Shown in pieces: positions 50,069-59,952 of a DNA stretch of 64,000 bases. Origin of the DNA: Comamonas sp. KCTC 72670 (lineage in GTDB: Bacteria; Myxococcota; Myxococcia; Myxococcales; Myxococcaceae); assembly GCA_014656495.1 (NCBI GenBank), contig BNCN01000014.1:124001-188000 (forward strand), in the 5' to 3' direction. Each line of letters starts with the position of its first letter. Within the stretch, counting starts at the first letter, position 1. The position numbers and the translations under genes were made by a program. The notes below the pieces were generated by a model that was given only the letters and a program-made list of their open reading frames with translations, did no database searches and had not been told where the DNA came from.

Positions 50069-50980
50069 TCAGTCCACCCGGAACGTGGAGAAGGACGCGC
50101 CCGCGATGAAGCGGAAGGTGGGCGTGTCCATGCCCGCGCCCACGCCTGGCCCGCCCAGCACGAAGAGGTCCAGCCAGGACAGGGTGTGCCGGCGGATGGC
50201 GATGAGCAGCTCGCCGGCCGCGCGTCCACCCTGCAGGGGAATCCCCGCCACCACGCTGACCTCGCCGCGCGTGCTCTCTCCGGCCCGCGACGTCACCGTG
50301 GCGCCCAGGCGCAGCTCGTTGCCGATGAGGTCCTGGGAGTAGCCCGAGACGCTGTGCAGCTCCTGCTTCTTGCGCAGCAGCACGCCGGCCTCGCCGCCCA
50401 CCTGCCACGTCTCCGCGAGGAAGCCGACCTGCAGGCGGGGGTGCACGGCGTAGTCGTCACGGGCCAGCAGGGCGGTGCTGCCAAGGGGGAGCGCCGCGGA
50501 GACGTCCGCCGCCAGCTGGAGGCCGAAGTCCTGGCGCAGCAGCGCGGCCCGCACGCCGGCCCACGGCGCGCCCAGGCCCGAGCCGTTGGGGGCGCTGAAG
50601 TCCCGGTGCTGCTTGCCACCCTGGCCGACGATGAAGGGCAGCTCCGCCGCCACCTGGAGCCACGGCAGCACGCCGTAGGCGAGCGTCAGGTCCATGGTGA
50701 AGCGGTTCTCCACCAGGCCCATGCCGCTGCCCGGCTCCCAGCGCTGCTGGAAGTGGAAGGGCAGCTGCTCGTAGTGGCCCTGCAGGCCCACGCGCAACTC
50801 GCCCTGGGGCATCGTGCGCCCCGTGCCCACGACGAGCGAGCCGAGGGCGGCCGAGTCGAACTCCAGCCGTTGCAGATTGAAGGTGGGGAGACTTCGGGCC
50901 TGGGCCCGCGAATCCGTGGGGCTCAGCAGGACCAGGGAAGACAACACAGAGACAAGCGCGAGCGCAGGCCGGAACAGCAA
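50069..50980 (-). CDS. probable outer-membrane beta-barrel protein
   Basis: About 303 aa from a TTG at 50980 with GGAGG seven bases upstream. A signal peptide (FRPALALVSVLSSLVLL) ends near DSRAQA. The mature part starts SLPTFNLQRLEFDSAALGSL and then shows alternating hydrophobic strands (MDLTLAYGVLPWLQVAAELP) ending in FSTFRVD, a barrel-like terminus. The N-terminal segment resembles the barrel part of myxobacterial OmpA-type proteins, but there is no OmpA peptidoglycan-binding domain here, so this may be a barrel-only relative. The function is unknown. Confidence 0.7.
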   Translation of the reverse strand: MLFRPALALVSVLSSLVLLSPTDSRAQARSLPTFNLQRLEFDSAALGSLVVGTGRTMPQGELRVGLQGHYEQLPFHFQQRWEPGSGMGLVENRFTMDLTLAYGVLPWLQVAAELPFIVGQGGKQHRDFSAPNGSGLGAPWAGVRAALLRQDFGLQLAADVSAALPLGSTALLARDDYAVHPRLQVGFLAETWQVGGEAGVLLRKKQELHSVSGYSQDLIGNELRLGATVTSRAGESTRGEVSVVAGIPLQGGRAAGELLIAIRRHTLSWLDLFVLGGPGVGAGMDTPTFRFIAGASFSTFRVD

Positions 50981-51171
50981 GGCGACGCCTCCAAACGAGA
51001 CATGACGTGAGTGCGACAGCGACAGTCCCGAAGCACCGAACGAGTCTCACGCCGTGCCGCGCCGCGCAAGCGCGCCACCATTTCCCCTCCGTTCAGCAAG
51101 TATTGCGGTTCCCAACACCGCCCCGTCTTGACGGAGTTCGTGTCCGGATTCTCCCTGGGTTGCGGTGAAGT

Positions 51172-51199
51172 CCCATTCACAGACATGGCTGTGAATGGG
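51172..51199 (-). terminator. 11-bp perfect hairpin downstream of the ABC-F gene
   Basis: CCCATTCACAG and its perfect complement flank ACATGG, 27 bases beyond the stop of the minus-strand ABC-F gene. The stem is less GC-rich than other hairpins in this window and has no T-run. It could end that transcript or act on the barrel gene downstream. Confidence 0.45.
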
Positions 51200-51225
51200 C
51201 AATTCCTGTCTTCAGGAAACCACCG

Positions 51226-53163
<1,938 letters not shown>

Positions 53164-53180
53164 GGGATTGGACTCCTGAA

Positions 53181-53217
53181 AAGGCGAAAGGCGCCCCTCC
53201 ATGAAGAGGGACGCCTT
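53181..53217 (-). terminator. intrinsic terminator of fusA
   Basis: On the minus strand AAGGCG(T)CCCTC pairs with GAGGG(G)CGCCTT around a small loop and is followed by T-rich TTTCGCCTTTTC. It sits between the fusA stop (53249) and the ABC-F start (53163), so the ABC-F gene probably depends on read-through or its own promoter. Confidence 0.75.
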
Positions 53218-53248
53218 CCTTACCGCCAGTGGGTGGCGGATGCGCGGA

Positions 53249-55363
53249 CTACTTGCGCGCGGCCTGCTCAGCCGCCAGCTTCTCCTTGTACGACGCCATC
53301 AGGGCCTCGGACTCGTTCCGGGGCACCGGCGTGTAGCGGGAGAACTCCATCGTGTACTCGCCCTTGCCCTGGGTGGCGGAGCGCAGGTCCGTGGAGTAGC
53401 CGAACATCGTGTTCAGCGGCACCTCGGCCACCGCCGTGACGTAGCCCTCGGCCGTCTCGGTGGAGAGGATGGTGCCACGGCGCTGGTTCAGCTGACCGAC
53501 GACGGAGCCCTGGAAGTCCTCGGGCGCCTGGACCTCCACCTTCATCATCGGCTCGAGGATGATGGGCTTGGCGGCGGCGTAGCCCTCGCGGAAGCCCATG
53601 ATGGCGGCCGTCTTGAACGCCATTTCGGACGAGTCGACCGCGTGGAAGGCGCCGTCGTTGATGACGACGCGCACGCCCACGACGGGGAAGCCGATGAGGC
53701 TGCCCTTCTTCACGGCCTCGGTGAAGCCCTTGTCGCAGGCCGGGATGAACTCGCGGGGGATGGAGCCGCCCACGATGTCGTCCACGAACTCGTACTGCTG
53801 CACGGCGTCCGAGGGCAGCGGCTCGAGGTAGCCGCACACGCGGGCGAACTGGCCGGAGCCACCCGTCTGCTTCTTGTGCGTGTACGCGAACTCGCCCTTC
53901 TGGGAGATGGTCTCGCGGTACGCCACCTGCGGCTTACCGGCCTGGACCTCGCAGTTGTACTCGCGCTTCATGCGCTCGATGTAGATCTCCAGGTGGAGCT
54001 CACCCATGCCGCGGATGATGGTCTGCCCGGACTCCTCGTCGCGGTGCACGCGGAAGGTGGGGTCTTCCTTGGTGAACCGGTTGAGCGCCTTGGAGAAGTT
54101 GGCCAGCGCGGAGCGGTCCTTGGGGGCCACGGCGAGCGAGATCACGGCGTCCGGAACGTGCATGGACGTCATGGTGTAGTTCACCGCGCCGTCGGTGAAC
54201 GTGTCACCGGACGCGCACTCGATGCCGAACAGCGCAACGATGTCACCGGCGGTGGCGTCGTTGATGTCGTTCATCTGGCTGGAGTGCATGCGCACGATGC
54301 GCGGAACCTTGACCTTCTTCTGGTTCGACTGGTTGACGATGAAGTCACCCTTCGAAACCCGGCCCTGGTAGATGCGCATGTACGTCAGCTGCCCGTAGCG
54401 GCCGTCTTCCAGCTTGAACGCCAGACCGACGAAGGGCTTCTCCGGGTCGGACTCGAGGATGACCTTCGCCTCGTTGTTCTTCTGGTCCAGCGCCTCGTTC
54501 TGCGCCTCCTTGGGGTTCGGGAGGTACGCGCAGACGGCGTTCAGGAGCAGCTGCACGCCCTTGTTCTTGTAGGCGGAGCCGCACATGACCGGCGTCATCT
54601 TCAGGCCGATGGTGGCCCGGCGGATGGCGGCGATCAGCTGCTCGTTGCTGATGGCCTCGTCGGCCAGGAACAGCTCGCCGAGCTGGTCGTCGACCTCGGC
54701 CACGCCCTCGATCATCTGCTGGCGGCGCGTCTTGGCCTCGTCCAGCAGCTCCGCGGGAACCTCCTCCTCGCGGACGTTCTCGCCGTTGTCACCATCGAAG
54801 TAGAACGCCTTCATGGTGATGAGGTCGATCAGGCCCTTGTGACGGTCCTCGGCGCCGATGGGCAGCTGGAGCTTCACGGGGTGGTGGTTCAGCTTCTCCT
54901 TCAGCTGCGCGGCCACGCGGTCATAGTTCGCGCCGGCGCGGTCCATCTTGTTGACGAACGCGATGCGCGGAACGCGGTAGCGCTTCATCTGGCGGTCCAC
55001 CGTGATGGACTGCGACTGCACGCCGGACACGGAGCAGAGGACGAGGATGGCGCCGTCGAGCACGCGGAGCGAGCGCTCCACCTCGATGGTGAAGTCCACG
55101 TGTCCCGGCGTGTCGATCAGGTTGATGTTGTGGTCGCCCCACATCGCGAACGTGGCGGCGGACTGGATGGTGATGCCCTTCTCACGCTCCAGGTCCATCG
55201 AGTCCATGATCGCGCCCACGCCGTCCTTGCCGCGGACCTCGTGGATCTCGTGAATCCGACCCGTGTAGAACAGGATGCGCTCGGAGAGCGTCGTCTTGCC
55301 CGAGTCGATGTGGGCGGAGATACCGATGTTTCGAATCTTCTCGATGGGTGCGTTGGCGGCCAC
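53249..55363 (-). CDS. fusA: elongation factor G, EFG1 of the spd/mitochondrial type
   Basis: Translational GTPase that moves tRNAs and mRNA after peptide-bond formation; 704 aa. It has a GTG start with AAGGA upstream. G motifs: AHIDSGKTT (G1), [16 protein letters not shown] (G2 region), DTPGHVDF (G3), NKMD (G4) and CGSAYKNKG (G5). The early [20 protein letters not shown] segment and SAAT in place of the usual SAATTC-type context match mitochondrial EFG1 and the spdEFG1 group known from spirochaetes, planctomycetes and deltaproteobacteria. No rpsL, rpsG or tuf gene is adjacent, so it is outside a str operon. A second EF-G elsewhere would be expected for ribosome recycling. Confidence 0.93.
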   Translation of the reverse strand: MAANAPIEKIRNIGISAHIDSGKTTLSERILFYTGRIHEIHEVRGKDGVGAIMDSMDLEREKGITIQSAATFAMWGDHNINLIDTPGHVDFTIEVERSLRVLDGAILVLCSVSGVQSQSITVDRQMKRYRVPRIAFVNKMDRAGANYDRVAAQLKEKLNHHPVKLQLPIGAEDRHKGLIDLITMKAFYFDGDNGENVREEEVPAELLDEAKTRRQQMIEGVAEVDDQLGELFLADEAISNEQLIAAIRRATIGLKMTPVMCGSAYKNKGVQLLLNAVCAYLPNPKEAQNEALDQKNNEAKVILESDPEKPFVGLAFKLEDGRYGQLTYMRIYQGRVSKGDFIVNQSNQKKVKVPRIVRMHSSQMNDINDATAGDIVALFGIECASGDTFTDGAVNYTMTSMHVPDAVISLAVAPKDRSALANFSKALNRFTKEDPTFRVHRDEESGQTIIRGMGELHLEIYIERMKREYNCEVQAGKPQVAYRETISQKGEFAYTHKKQTGGSGQFARVCGYLEPLPSDAVQQYEFVDDIVGGSIPREFIPACDKGFTEAVKKGSLIGFPVVGVRVVINDGAFHAVDSSEMAFKTAAIMGFREGYAAAKPIILEPMMKVEVQAPEDFQGSVVGQLNQRRGTILSTETAEGYVTAVAEVPLNTMFGYSTDLRSATQGKGEYTMEFSRYTPVPRNESEALMASYKEKLAAEQAARK

Positions 55364-55520
55364 GATCCGGTCCTTCTTTTCTTGAAAGTGCCTGACGGAA
55401 CAGAGCAGGCGGGGCCTCTACTTCCCACAGGACGTAGTTTCCAGCCAAATCCGCATGGAGTGAGACTCACCTGAGCCCACCTCCGCCTACTCTGTGCCAT
55501 TTCAGTTGGGGTTATTAACG
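55364..55520. promoter_or_regulatory. divergent promoter region of fusA and the NTF2-like gene
   Basis: This 157-base gap lies between divergent starts. It contains the fusA ribosome site at its left end and an AT-rich patch (GGGGTTATTAACG) directly before the other gene. No clear promoter hexamers could be assigned. Confidence 0.35.
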
Positions 55521-55883
55521 ATGAGCGCGCGCGAAAACTTCTCCTTGGCCCAGGCCTGGTTGGACGCTTTCAACGCCTACGACGTGGACGCGCTGGTGGC
55601 GCTTTATGCCGAGGATGCCACCCACACGTCACCGAAAATCCGGGTGCTGCATCCGGAGACAGGTGGACGTTTGGTGGGCCGGCCGGCCCTGTCCGCGTGG
55701 TGGAAGGCGGCGAACGCCCGGCTGCCGGGGCTGCGGTACGAGCTGCTGGCCCTCACGGCGGACGAGGACCGGGTGTTCATGGAGTACCTGCGCCACGCGC
55801 CGGGGGAGGCCCCCATGCCGGTGGCGGAGGTCTTCGAGGTCCGCGGGGGCCGGATTGTCGCCTCGCGCGTGTACCACGGCTGA
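55521..55883 (+). CDS. NTF2/SnoaL-like fold protein
   Basis: About 120 aa from the ATG at 55521. The pattern LAQAWLDAFNAYDVDALVAL, followed by YAEDATHTSP, GRPALSAWWKAANARLPGL and AEVFEVRGGRIVASRVYHG, is typical of the cone-shaped SnoaL-like/NTF2-like superfamily. Members include isomerases, hydrolases and non-catalytic binding proteins, so no activity can be assigned. It is divergent from fusA. Confidence 0.8.
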   Translation: MSARENFSLAQAWLDAFNAYDVDALVALYAEDATHTSPKIRVLHPETGGRLVGRPALSAWWKAANARLPGLRYELLALTADEDRVFMEYLRHAPGEAPMPVAEVFEVRGGRIVASRVYHG

Positions 55884-55948
55884 GGACGCCCCCAGGGCGC
55901 GGGAGTTGGGCTAGCGTGCCCGCGCCCCAGACACCGAGGAGGACGGAC

Positions 55949-56278
55949 GTGGCCAAGAACTCCAGCACCAGCGCCTTCGACAGGGACTTCGGGTACCTGA
56001 TGCCGTTCCTGGACCGGGTGACGGAGGCCGCCTCCCAGTTGGAGGACGCCTCCGCCCGCGCCGAGCTCTCCCGGCTGATGGTGGAGGAGAAGGCGCGCTG
56101 GCAGCGCATCCAGGAGCTGCTGGGTGGGGCCGGCGGCCGGGGCGCGGCCATCCCCGCGGCCGCGCAGGAGTCCACCTCCGAGGCGCCGCGGCTGGCGCGG
56201 GCCTCGGCGGACGACCTGCATGAGGCGGCGCCTTTCGCCACCGGCCTCACGGTGGGCAGCCTCAAAGGCACCCGCTGA
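55949..56278 (+). CDS. small hypothetical protein
   Basis: About 109 aa from the GTG at 55949, which has GAGGAGG upstream. The first half is helical (YLMPFLDRVTEAASQLEDAS, then ARAELSRLMVEEKARWQRIQ), the second half is Ala/Gly-rich and ends in ATGLTVGSLKGTR. No signal peptide or known family. Its last 17 bases overlap the end of the convergent flavoprotein gene. Confidence 0.7.
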   Translation: MAKNSSTSAFDRDFGYLMPFLDRVTEAASQLEDASARAELSRLMVEEKARWQRIQELLGGAGGRGAAIPAAAQESTSEAPRLARASADDLHEAAPFATGLTVGSLKGTR

Positions 56279-57665
56279 GCTGATCCAACGCGTCGAAGGT
56301 CGCCGCTTTGTAGGCCTCTGACAGGGTGGGGTAGTTGAAGCAGGTCTCCACGAAGAGCCGCGCGGTGGCGCCCGTCATGAGCGCCATCAGGCCCACGTGC
56401 ACCAGCTCGGAGGCCTGGGGCCCCATGACGTGCACGCCCAGCAGCTTGAGGCTCTCCCGGTGGAAGAGCAGCTTCAGGAGGCCGTGCGTGTCGCCCAGGA
56501 TCTGGCCCCGCGGGTTGGTGGCGAAGGGCGCGCGGCCGGCCACGTAGGGCACGTTGAGCTTGCGCAGGGCCTCCTCCGTCTCACCGGCCATGGACACCTC
56601 GGGGATGGTGTAGATGCCGAAGGGCAGCACCGGGGCCATGGTGCGCCCGCCGCCCAGGCCGAAGGCGTGCTCCACCGCGATGCGCGCCTGGTCCATGGAG
56701 GTGGAGGCCAGCGCGGGGAAGCCGATGACGTCCCCCACCGCGTAGATGTGGGGCACGGCCGTCTGGAACGTGGGGCCCACCTCCACCTGGCCGCGCGGGC
56801 CCACCTTCACGCCCAGGGCCTCCAGGCCCAGGCCCGCCGTGTTGGCGGTGCGGCCGGAGGCCACCAGCACCTGGTCCGTCTCCAGCACCGCCCCCGAGGA
56901 CAGCACCATCTGGATGGGGGTGTCCGCGTCCTGGGGCACGTCCACCTTCTCCACCACCTGCCCGAAGCGCAGCTGGATGCCGAGCGCCTCCATGCGCTGG
57001 CCCAGCAGGGCGGAGAACTCGTCGTCGAGGAAGGACAGCAGCTCCGTGCGCGCCTCCACCAGCGTCACGGGGATGCCCAGGGCGGCGAACATGCACGCGT
57101 ACTCGCAGCCGATGACGCCCGCGCCCACCACCACCAGCGAGCGCGGCAGCCGCTCCAGCTCCAGCACCTCGTCCGAGTCGTGGATGCGCGGATCCTCGAA
57201 GGGGTAGAGCGGGGGCCGGTACGGCGACGAGCCGGTGGCCACCAGCAGCGTGTCGCCCGTGAGCCGCCGCTCCGGCGCGTCCTGGCGGCGCACCACGACG
57301 GTGTGCGCGTCCGCGAGCGCCCCGGTGCCCTGGAGGATCTCCACCTTGTGGCGCTGGAGGTTGCGCGCGATGCGCTCGCGCTCGATGTCCTTCACCCGCC
57401 GCTCCCGGAAGAGGAAGTCGGACACGGTGGCCTCGTGGCGCAGCGTCGTCTCCACGCTGTAGAGGCCGCGGGCCCGGAAGCCGGACAGGTGCAGCGCCGT
57501 CTCCCGGAGCGTCTTGGAGGGCAGGGTGCCCGTGTTCGCCGCGGTGCCTCCCAGCACCGGCTCCCGCTCCACCACCGCCACGCGTTTGCCCGCGAGGGCC
57601 GCCTGCACCGCGCCCCATTCACCGGCTGGGCCGGAGCCAATCACCACCAGGTCGAAGTCCGCCAT
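56262..57665 (-). CDS. sthA: SthA-like pyridine nucleotide-disulfide oxidoreductase (soluble transhydrogenase)
   Basis: FAD-dependent enzyme of 467 aa that probably exchanges hydride between NADPH and NAD+. The FAD site is LVVIGSGPAGEWGAVQAALA and the NAD(P) site VVVGAGVIGCEYACMFAALG. The redox loop reads GGTAANTGTLPSKTLRE: both Cys of the CxxxxC motif are replaced, which fits transhydrogenase rather than a dithiol reductase. YAVGDVIGFPALASTSMDQ is the second FAD motif, and the C-terminal dimer domain is complete. The assignment rests on the TGTLPSK pattern and the length. Confidence 0.88.
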   Translation of the reverse strand: MADFDLVVIGSGPAGEWGAVQAALAGKRVAVVEREPVLGGTAANTGTLPSKTLRETALHLSGFRARGLYSVETTLRHEATVSDFLFRERRVKDIERERIARNLQRHKVEILQGTGALADAHTVVVRRQDAPERRLTGDTLLVATGSSPYRPPLYPFEDPRIHDSDEVLELERLPRSLVVVGAGVIGCEYACMFAALGIPVTLVEARTELLSFLDDEFSALLGQRMEALGIQLRFGQVVEKVDVPQDADTPIQMVLSSGAVLETDQVLVASGRTANTAGLGLEALGVKVGPRGQVEVGPTFQTAVPHIYAVGDVIGFPALASTSMDQARIAVEHAFGLGGGRTMAPVLPFGIYTIPEVSMAGETEEALRKLNVPYVAGRAPFATNPRGQILGDTHGLLKLLFHRESLKLLGVHVMGPQASELVHVGLMALMTGATARLFVETCFNYPTLSEAYKAATFDALDQLSGCL

Positions 57666-57715
57666 GGGGGCGAAGGTACGCGACCCCGCCGGTGCTTTGA
57701 AGTCAATGCAACCCG

Positions 57716-58519
57716 CTAAGGGGCCGAGGGGGCGCGCCCTTCGTAGCGCAGCCCCTCGTGGACCTCGTCGTCGGTGAGCAGCCGGAAGGTGCCCTCGGGG
57801 ATGCCGTCCAGCGACACGCCGCCCACGGCCTCGCGGTGCAGCGCGCGCACCGGCAGGCCCACCGCGCCCAGCATCCGCTTCACCTGGTGGTGCCGGCCCT
57901 CGGTGAGCGTCACCTCCACGGTGTGCTCGTCGCGCACGCGGACCTTGGCGGGGCGGGCGGGGCCGTCATCCAGCGTCATGCCCCGGCGCAGGGGCTCCAC
58001 CTTCTCGTCGTCCGCGATGCTGAAGACGGTGGCCACGTAGCGCTTGGGCAGCCGCGTGTCCGGGGACGTGGCGTGCGCCACCAGCTTGTCGTCGTTGGTG
58101 AAGAGCAGCAGGCCCGTGGAGTCCACGTCCAGGCGCCCCACGGCGTGCCACGTGTAGCGCGCCAGCTCCGGGGGCAGCTGCGGCAGCAGGGCCTCGAACA
58201 CGGTGCCGGTGCGGTGCTGCCGCTCCGTGGAGGACAAGAGGCCCGCGGGCTTGTGGAAGGCCAGCACGCGCGTGGCGGGGGCCTCCAGCGACACGACGTG
58301 CCCGTCCACCTTCACGGTGGCGCCCGGGGGCACGGGGGCGAGCGCCATCTTCGCCACGCGGCCGTTGATGCTGACGCGGCCGGCGCGGATGGCGTCGTCG
58401 GCCTCGTCCTGCGGGAAGATGCCGGCGCGGGCCAGCGCGCGGGCCAGCCAATCCGGCTTCTCCTTGCCCTCCCAGCGTTTGTGCTGCGGTGGCTTCGTCT
58501 TGTCGGGCTTGCGGGACAT
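57716..58519 (-). CDS. rRNA pseudouridine synthase, RsuA/RluB family
   Basis: Isomerises a specific uridine in rRNA. About 267 aa from the ATG at 58519. After a basic N-terminus comes an S4 RNA-binding domain (WLARALARAGIFPQDEADDA, then RVSINGRVAKMA). The catalytic motif is HAVGRLDVDSTGLLLFTND with Asp131; late motifs are EGRHHQVKRMLGAVG and LHREAVGGVSLDG. These place it in the RsuA/RluB/RluE/RluF group; the exact target base cannot be fixed. The frame extends far upstream, but that part is antisense to the next gene. Confidence 0.92.
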   Translation of the reverse strand: MSRKPDKTKPPQHKRWEGKEKPDWLARALARAGIFPQDEADDAIRAGRVSINGRVAKMALAPVPPGATVKVDGHVVSLEAPATRVLAFHKPAGLLSSTERQHRTGTVFEALLPQLPPELARYTWHAVGRLDVDSTGLLLFTNDDKLVAHATSPDTRLPKRYVATVFSIADDEKVEPLRRGMTLDDGPARPAKVRVRDEHTVEVTLTEGRHHQVKRMLGAVGLPVRALHREAVGGVSLDGIPEGTFRLLTDDEVHEGLRYEGRAPSAP

Positions 58520-58708
58520 GGGCGCGGCACTGTACCCGGCCCGCCCGGAGACGGCAGGGGAAGTGTGCCTGGGGCAGGCCCCTGGGGGAGGGCCTGGCTG
58601 GGCGCCCGGTCCCTGTCCGCCCTTGGCGCGCGGCCCTCCGGGAGGGCGGGCACCCCCGCGGGCCGGTGGCCACCTTTCCAGGAAGCACCCTCTGCCAGGA
58701 GACCGCTC

Positions 58709-58990
58709 ATGAACACCCGGATGCCGTACCTGTCGCTGCTGGTCCCCGCGCTCGCGCTCGCGCAGTCCCAGGCCGAGTCTCCCGTCACCGCGCCCATCGG
58801 CCGTGAGCCCACGGCCATGAGCGGGCCCTCGACGTGGGTCTGGGTGCTGCTGCTCGTGGTGGCCGCCGCCGCCTTCGCCTGGAGCGCCACGCGCCTGGCC
58901 CGGCGTCACAAGGGGCCGCCGCCCCCGGGCCGGGGAGGCATCGGGGTGGGCTCGGGCACGAACGTGCCGCGCAAGACGCGCCCCGTCTAA
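58709..58990 (+). CDS. small membrane protein
   Basis: About 93 aa from the ATG at 58709 with an AGGAG site. A signal-like N-terminus (MPYLSLLVPALALAQSQA) is followed by a short Ser/Pro stretch, one membrane helix (WVWVLLLVVAAAAFAWSATR) and a basic, Gly/Pro-rich cytoplasmic tail. No family recognised. It overlaps the end of the convergent methyltransferase gene by four bases. Confidence 0.65.
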   Translation: MNTRMPYLSLLVPALALAQSQAESPVTAPIGREPTAMSGPSTWVWVLLLVVAAAAFAWSATRLARRHKGPPPPGRGGIGVGSGTNVPRKTRPV

Positions 58991-59709
58991 CCGGCCGGCC
59001 ACCGCTTGCGGACGCTGTGAAGCGCGGCCAACCACAGCCGCGCTTCCTTCCGCGTCAGCCGTGAGCGGCGCAGCGGCGCGAACAGGTCCCTCACCGCCGT
59101 GCGGCCCGGCTGGGCGTCCACCAGGAAGCCCCCGGCGGTGAGGACGTTCTCCAGCGTGGACTCCACCTGCGCCAGCTCCGCGTCCGTGGCCGCGGCGGGC
59201 AGGGGCCCCGGGGGCGTGGCGGCGGCCTCCAGCATCGCCACGCGGACCTCGTAGGCATAGAGCAGCACGGCCTGCGCCAGGTTGATGGAGGGCTGCTCGG
59301 GCGCGGTCGGCACGGCCGACAAGTCGTGGACGCGCTCCACCTCCGCGTTGTTGAGGCCGCTGCGCTCGTCGCCGAAGACGAGCGCCACCGGGCCCTGGGG
59401 CGCCCGGGCCACCAGCTCCTCGCCCACCGCGCGTGGGGCGAGCCGGCGCTTGCCCTCGACCTTGCGGGAGCTGGTCCCCACCACCCAGACGCAGTCGGAC
59501 ACCGCCTCCTCCAGCGTGTCCGCGCGCCGGGCCGCGTCCAGCACGTCCCCGGCGTGGACGGCGAGCCTGCGCGCGGGCTCCAAATCCTCGACTTCCGGGC
59601 GGACCCAGACCCAGTCGGACAAGCCGCAGTTCTTCAGGGCCCGGGCCGCGGCGCCGAGGTTTTCCGCGTTGCGCGGGCGCATGAGGACGAATCGGACGGG
59701 CAGCACCAT
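58987..59709 (-). CDS. SPOUT RNA 2'-O-methyltransferase, TrmJ-like
   Basis: SAM-dependent RNA ribose methyltransferase, 240 aa. SPOUT motifs: RPRNAENLGAAARALKNCG at the start, PVALVFGDERSGLNNAEVE as motif 2, and QPSINLAQAVLLYAYEV as motif 3 at the knot. The C-terminal ~80 residues are helical (LTAGGFLVDAQ, LFAPLRRSRLTRKEARLW), as in TrmJ, which methylates position 32 of some tRNAs. TrmJ is the best fit, though other SpoU-type targets are possible. Confidence 0.9.
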   Translation of the reverse strand: MVLPVRFVLMRPRNAENLGAAARALKNCGLSDWVWVRPEVEDLEPARRLAVHAGDVLDAARRADTLEEAVSDCVWVVGTSSRKVEGKRRLAPRAVGEELVARAPQGPVALVFGDERSGLNNAEVERVHDLSAVPTAPEQPSINLAQAVLLYAYEVRVAMLEAAATPPGPLPAAATDAELAQVESTLENVLTAGGFLVDAQPGRTAVRDLFAPLRRSRLTRKEARLWLAALHSVRKRWPAG

Positions 59710-59952
59710 GCGGGGCGCACCTTATCGGAATGGATGTCCCGTGGCGGCGCGGACTCCGCTAGCCTGGAGACCTCGAAGCCTTCGCAGGCGCCGGGGCGCC
59801 ACGTGGGGTGTGGCCTCACGGACACCCTGCGGGTCCGCTGACGCGCGGGGGACGCGTCACGGCCGTGGGCGCCTGACCACAGCCCTCTCTTCCTCGGGGT
59901 GCCCTCGTCCGGCACGCCTTGTGAAGAACACGCGACATCTTCTGGAGGAATC
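59710..59952. other. intergenic region upstream of the alpha-2-macroglobulin gene
   Basis: This 243-base divergent gap should carry promoters for the methyltransferase and the alpha-2-macroglobulin gene. I see the GGAGG ribosome site of the latter at its end and no gene or strong repeat. Confidence 0.4.

Noticed and set aside
51203-51218. TTCCTG/CAGGAA small hairpin
   Set aside because: Only six pairs and no T-run; likely chance beside the stronger dyad at 51172-51199.
53201-55474. 757-codon forward frame across the EF-G gene
   Set aside because: It is the antisense shadow of EF-G, whose motifs are unambiguous on the minus strand.
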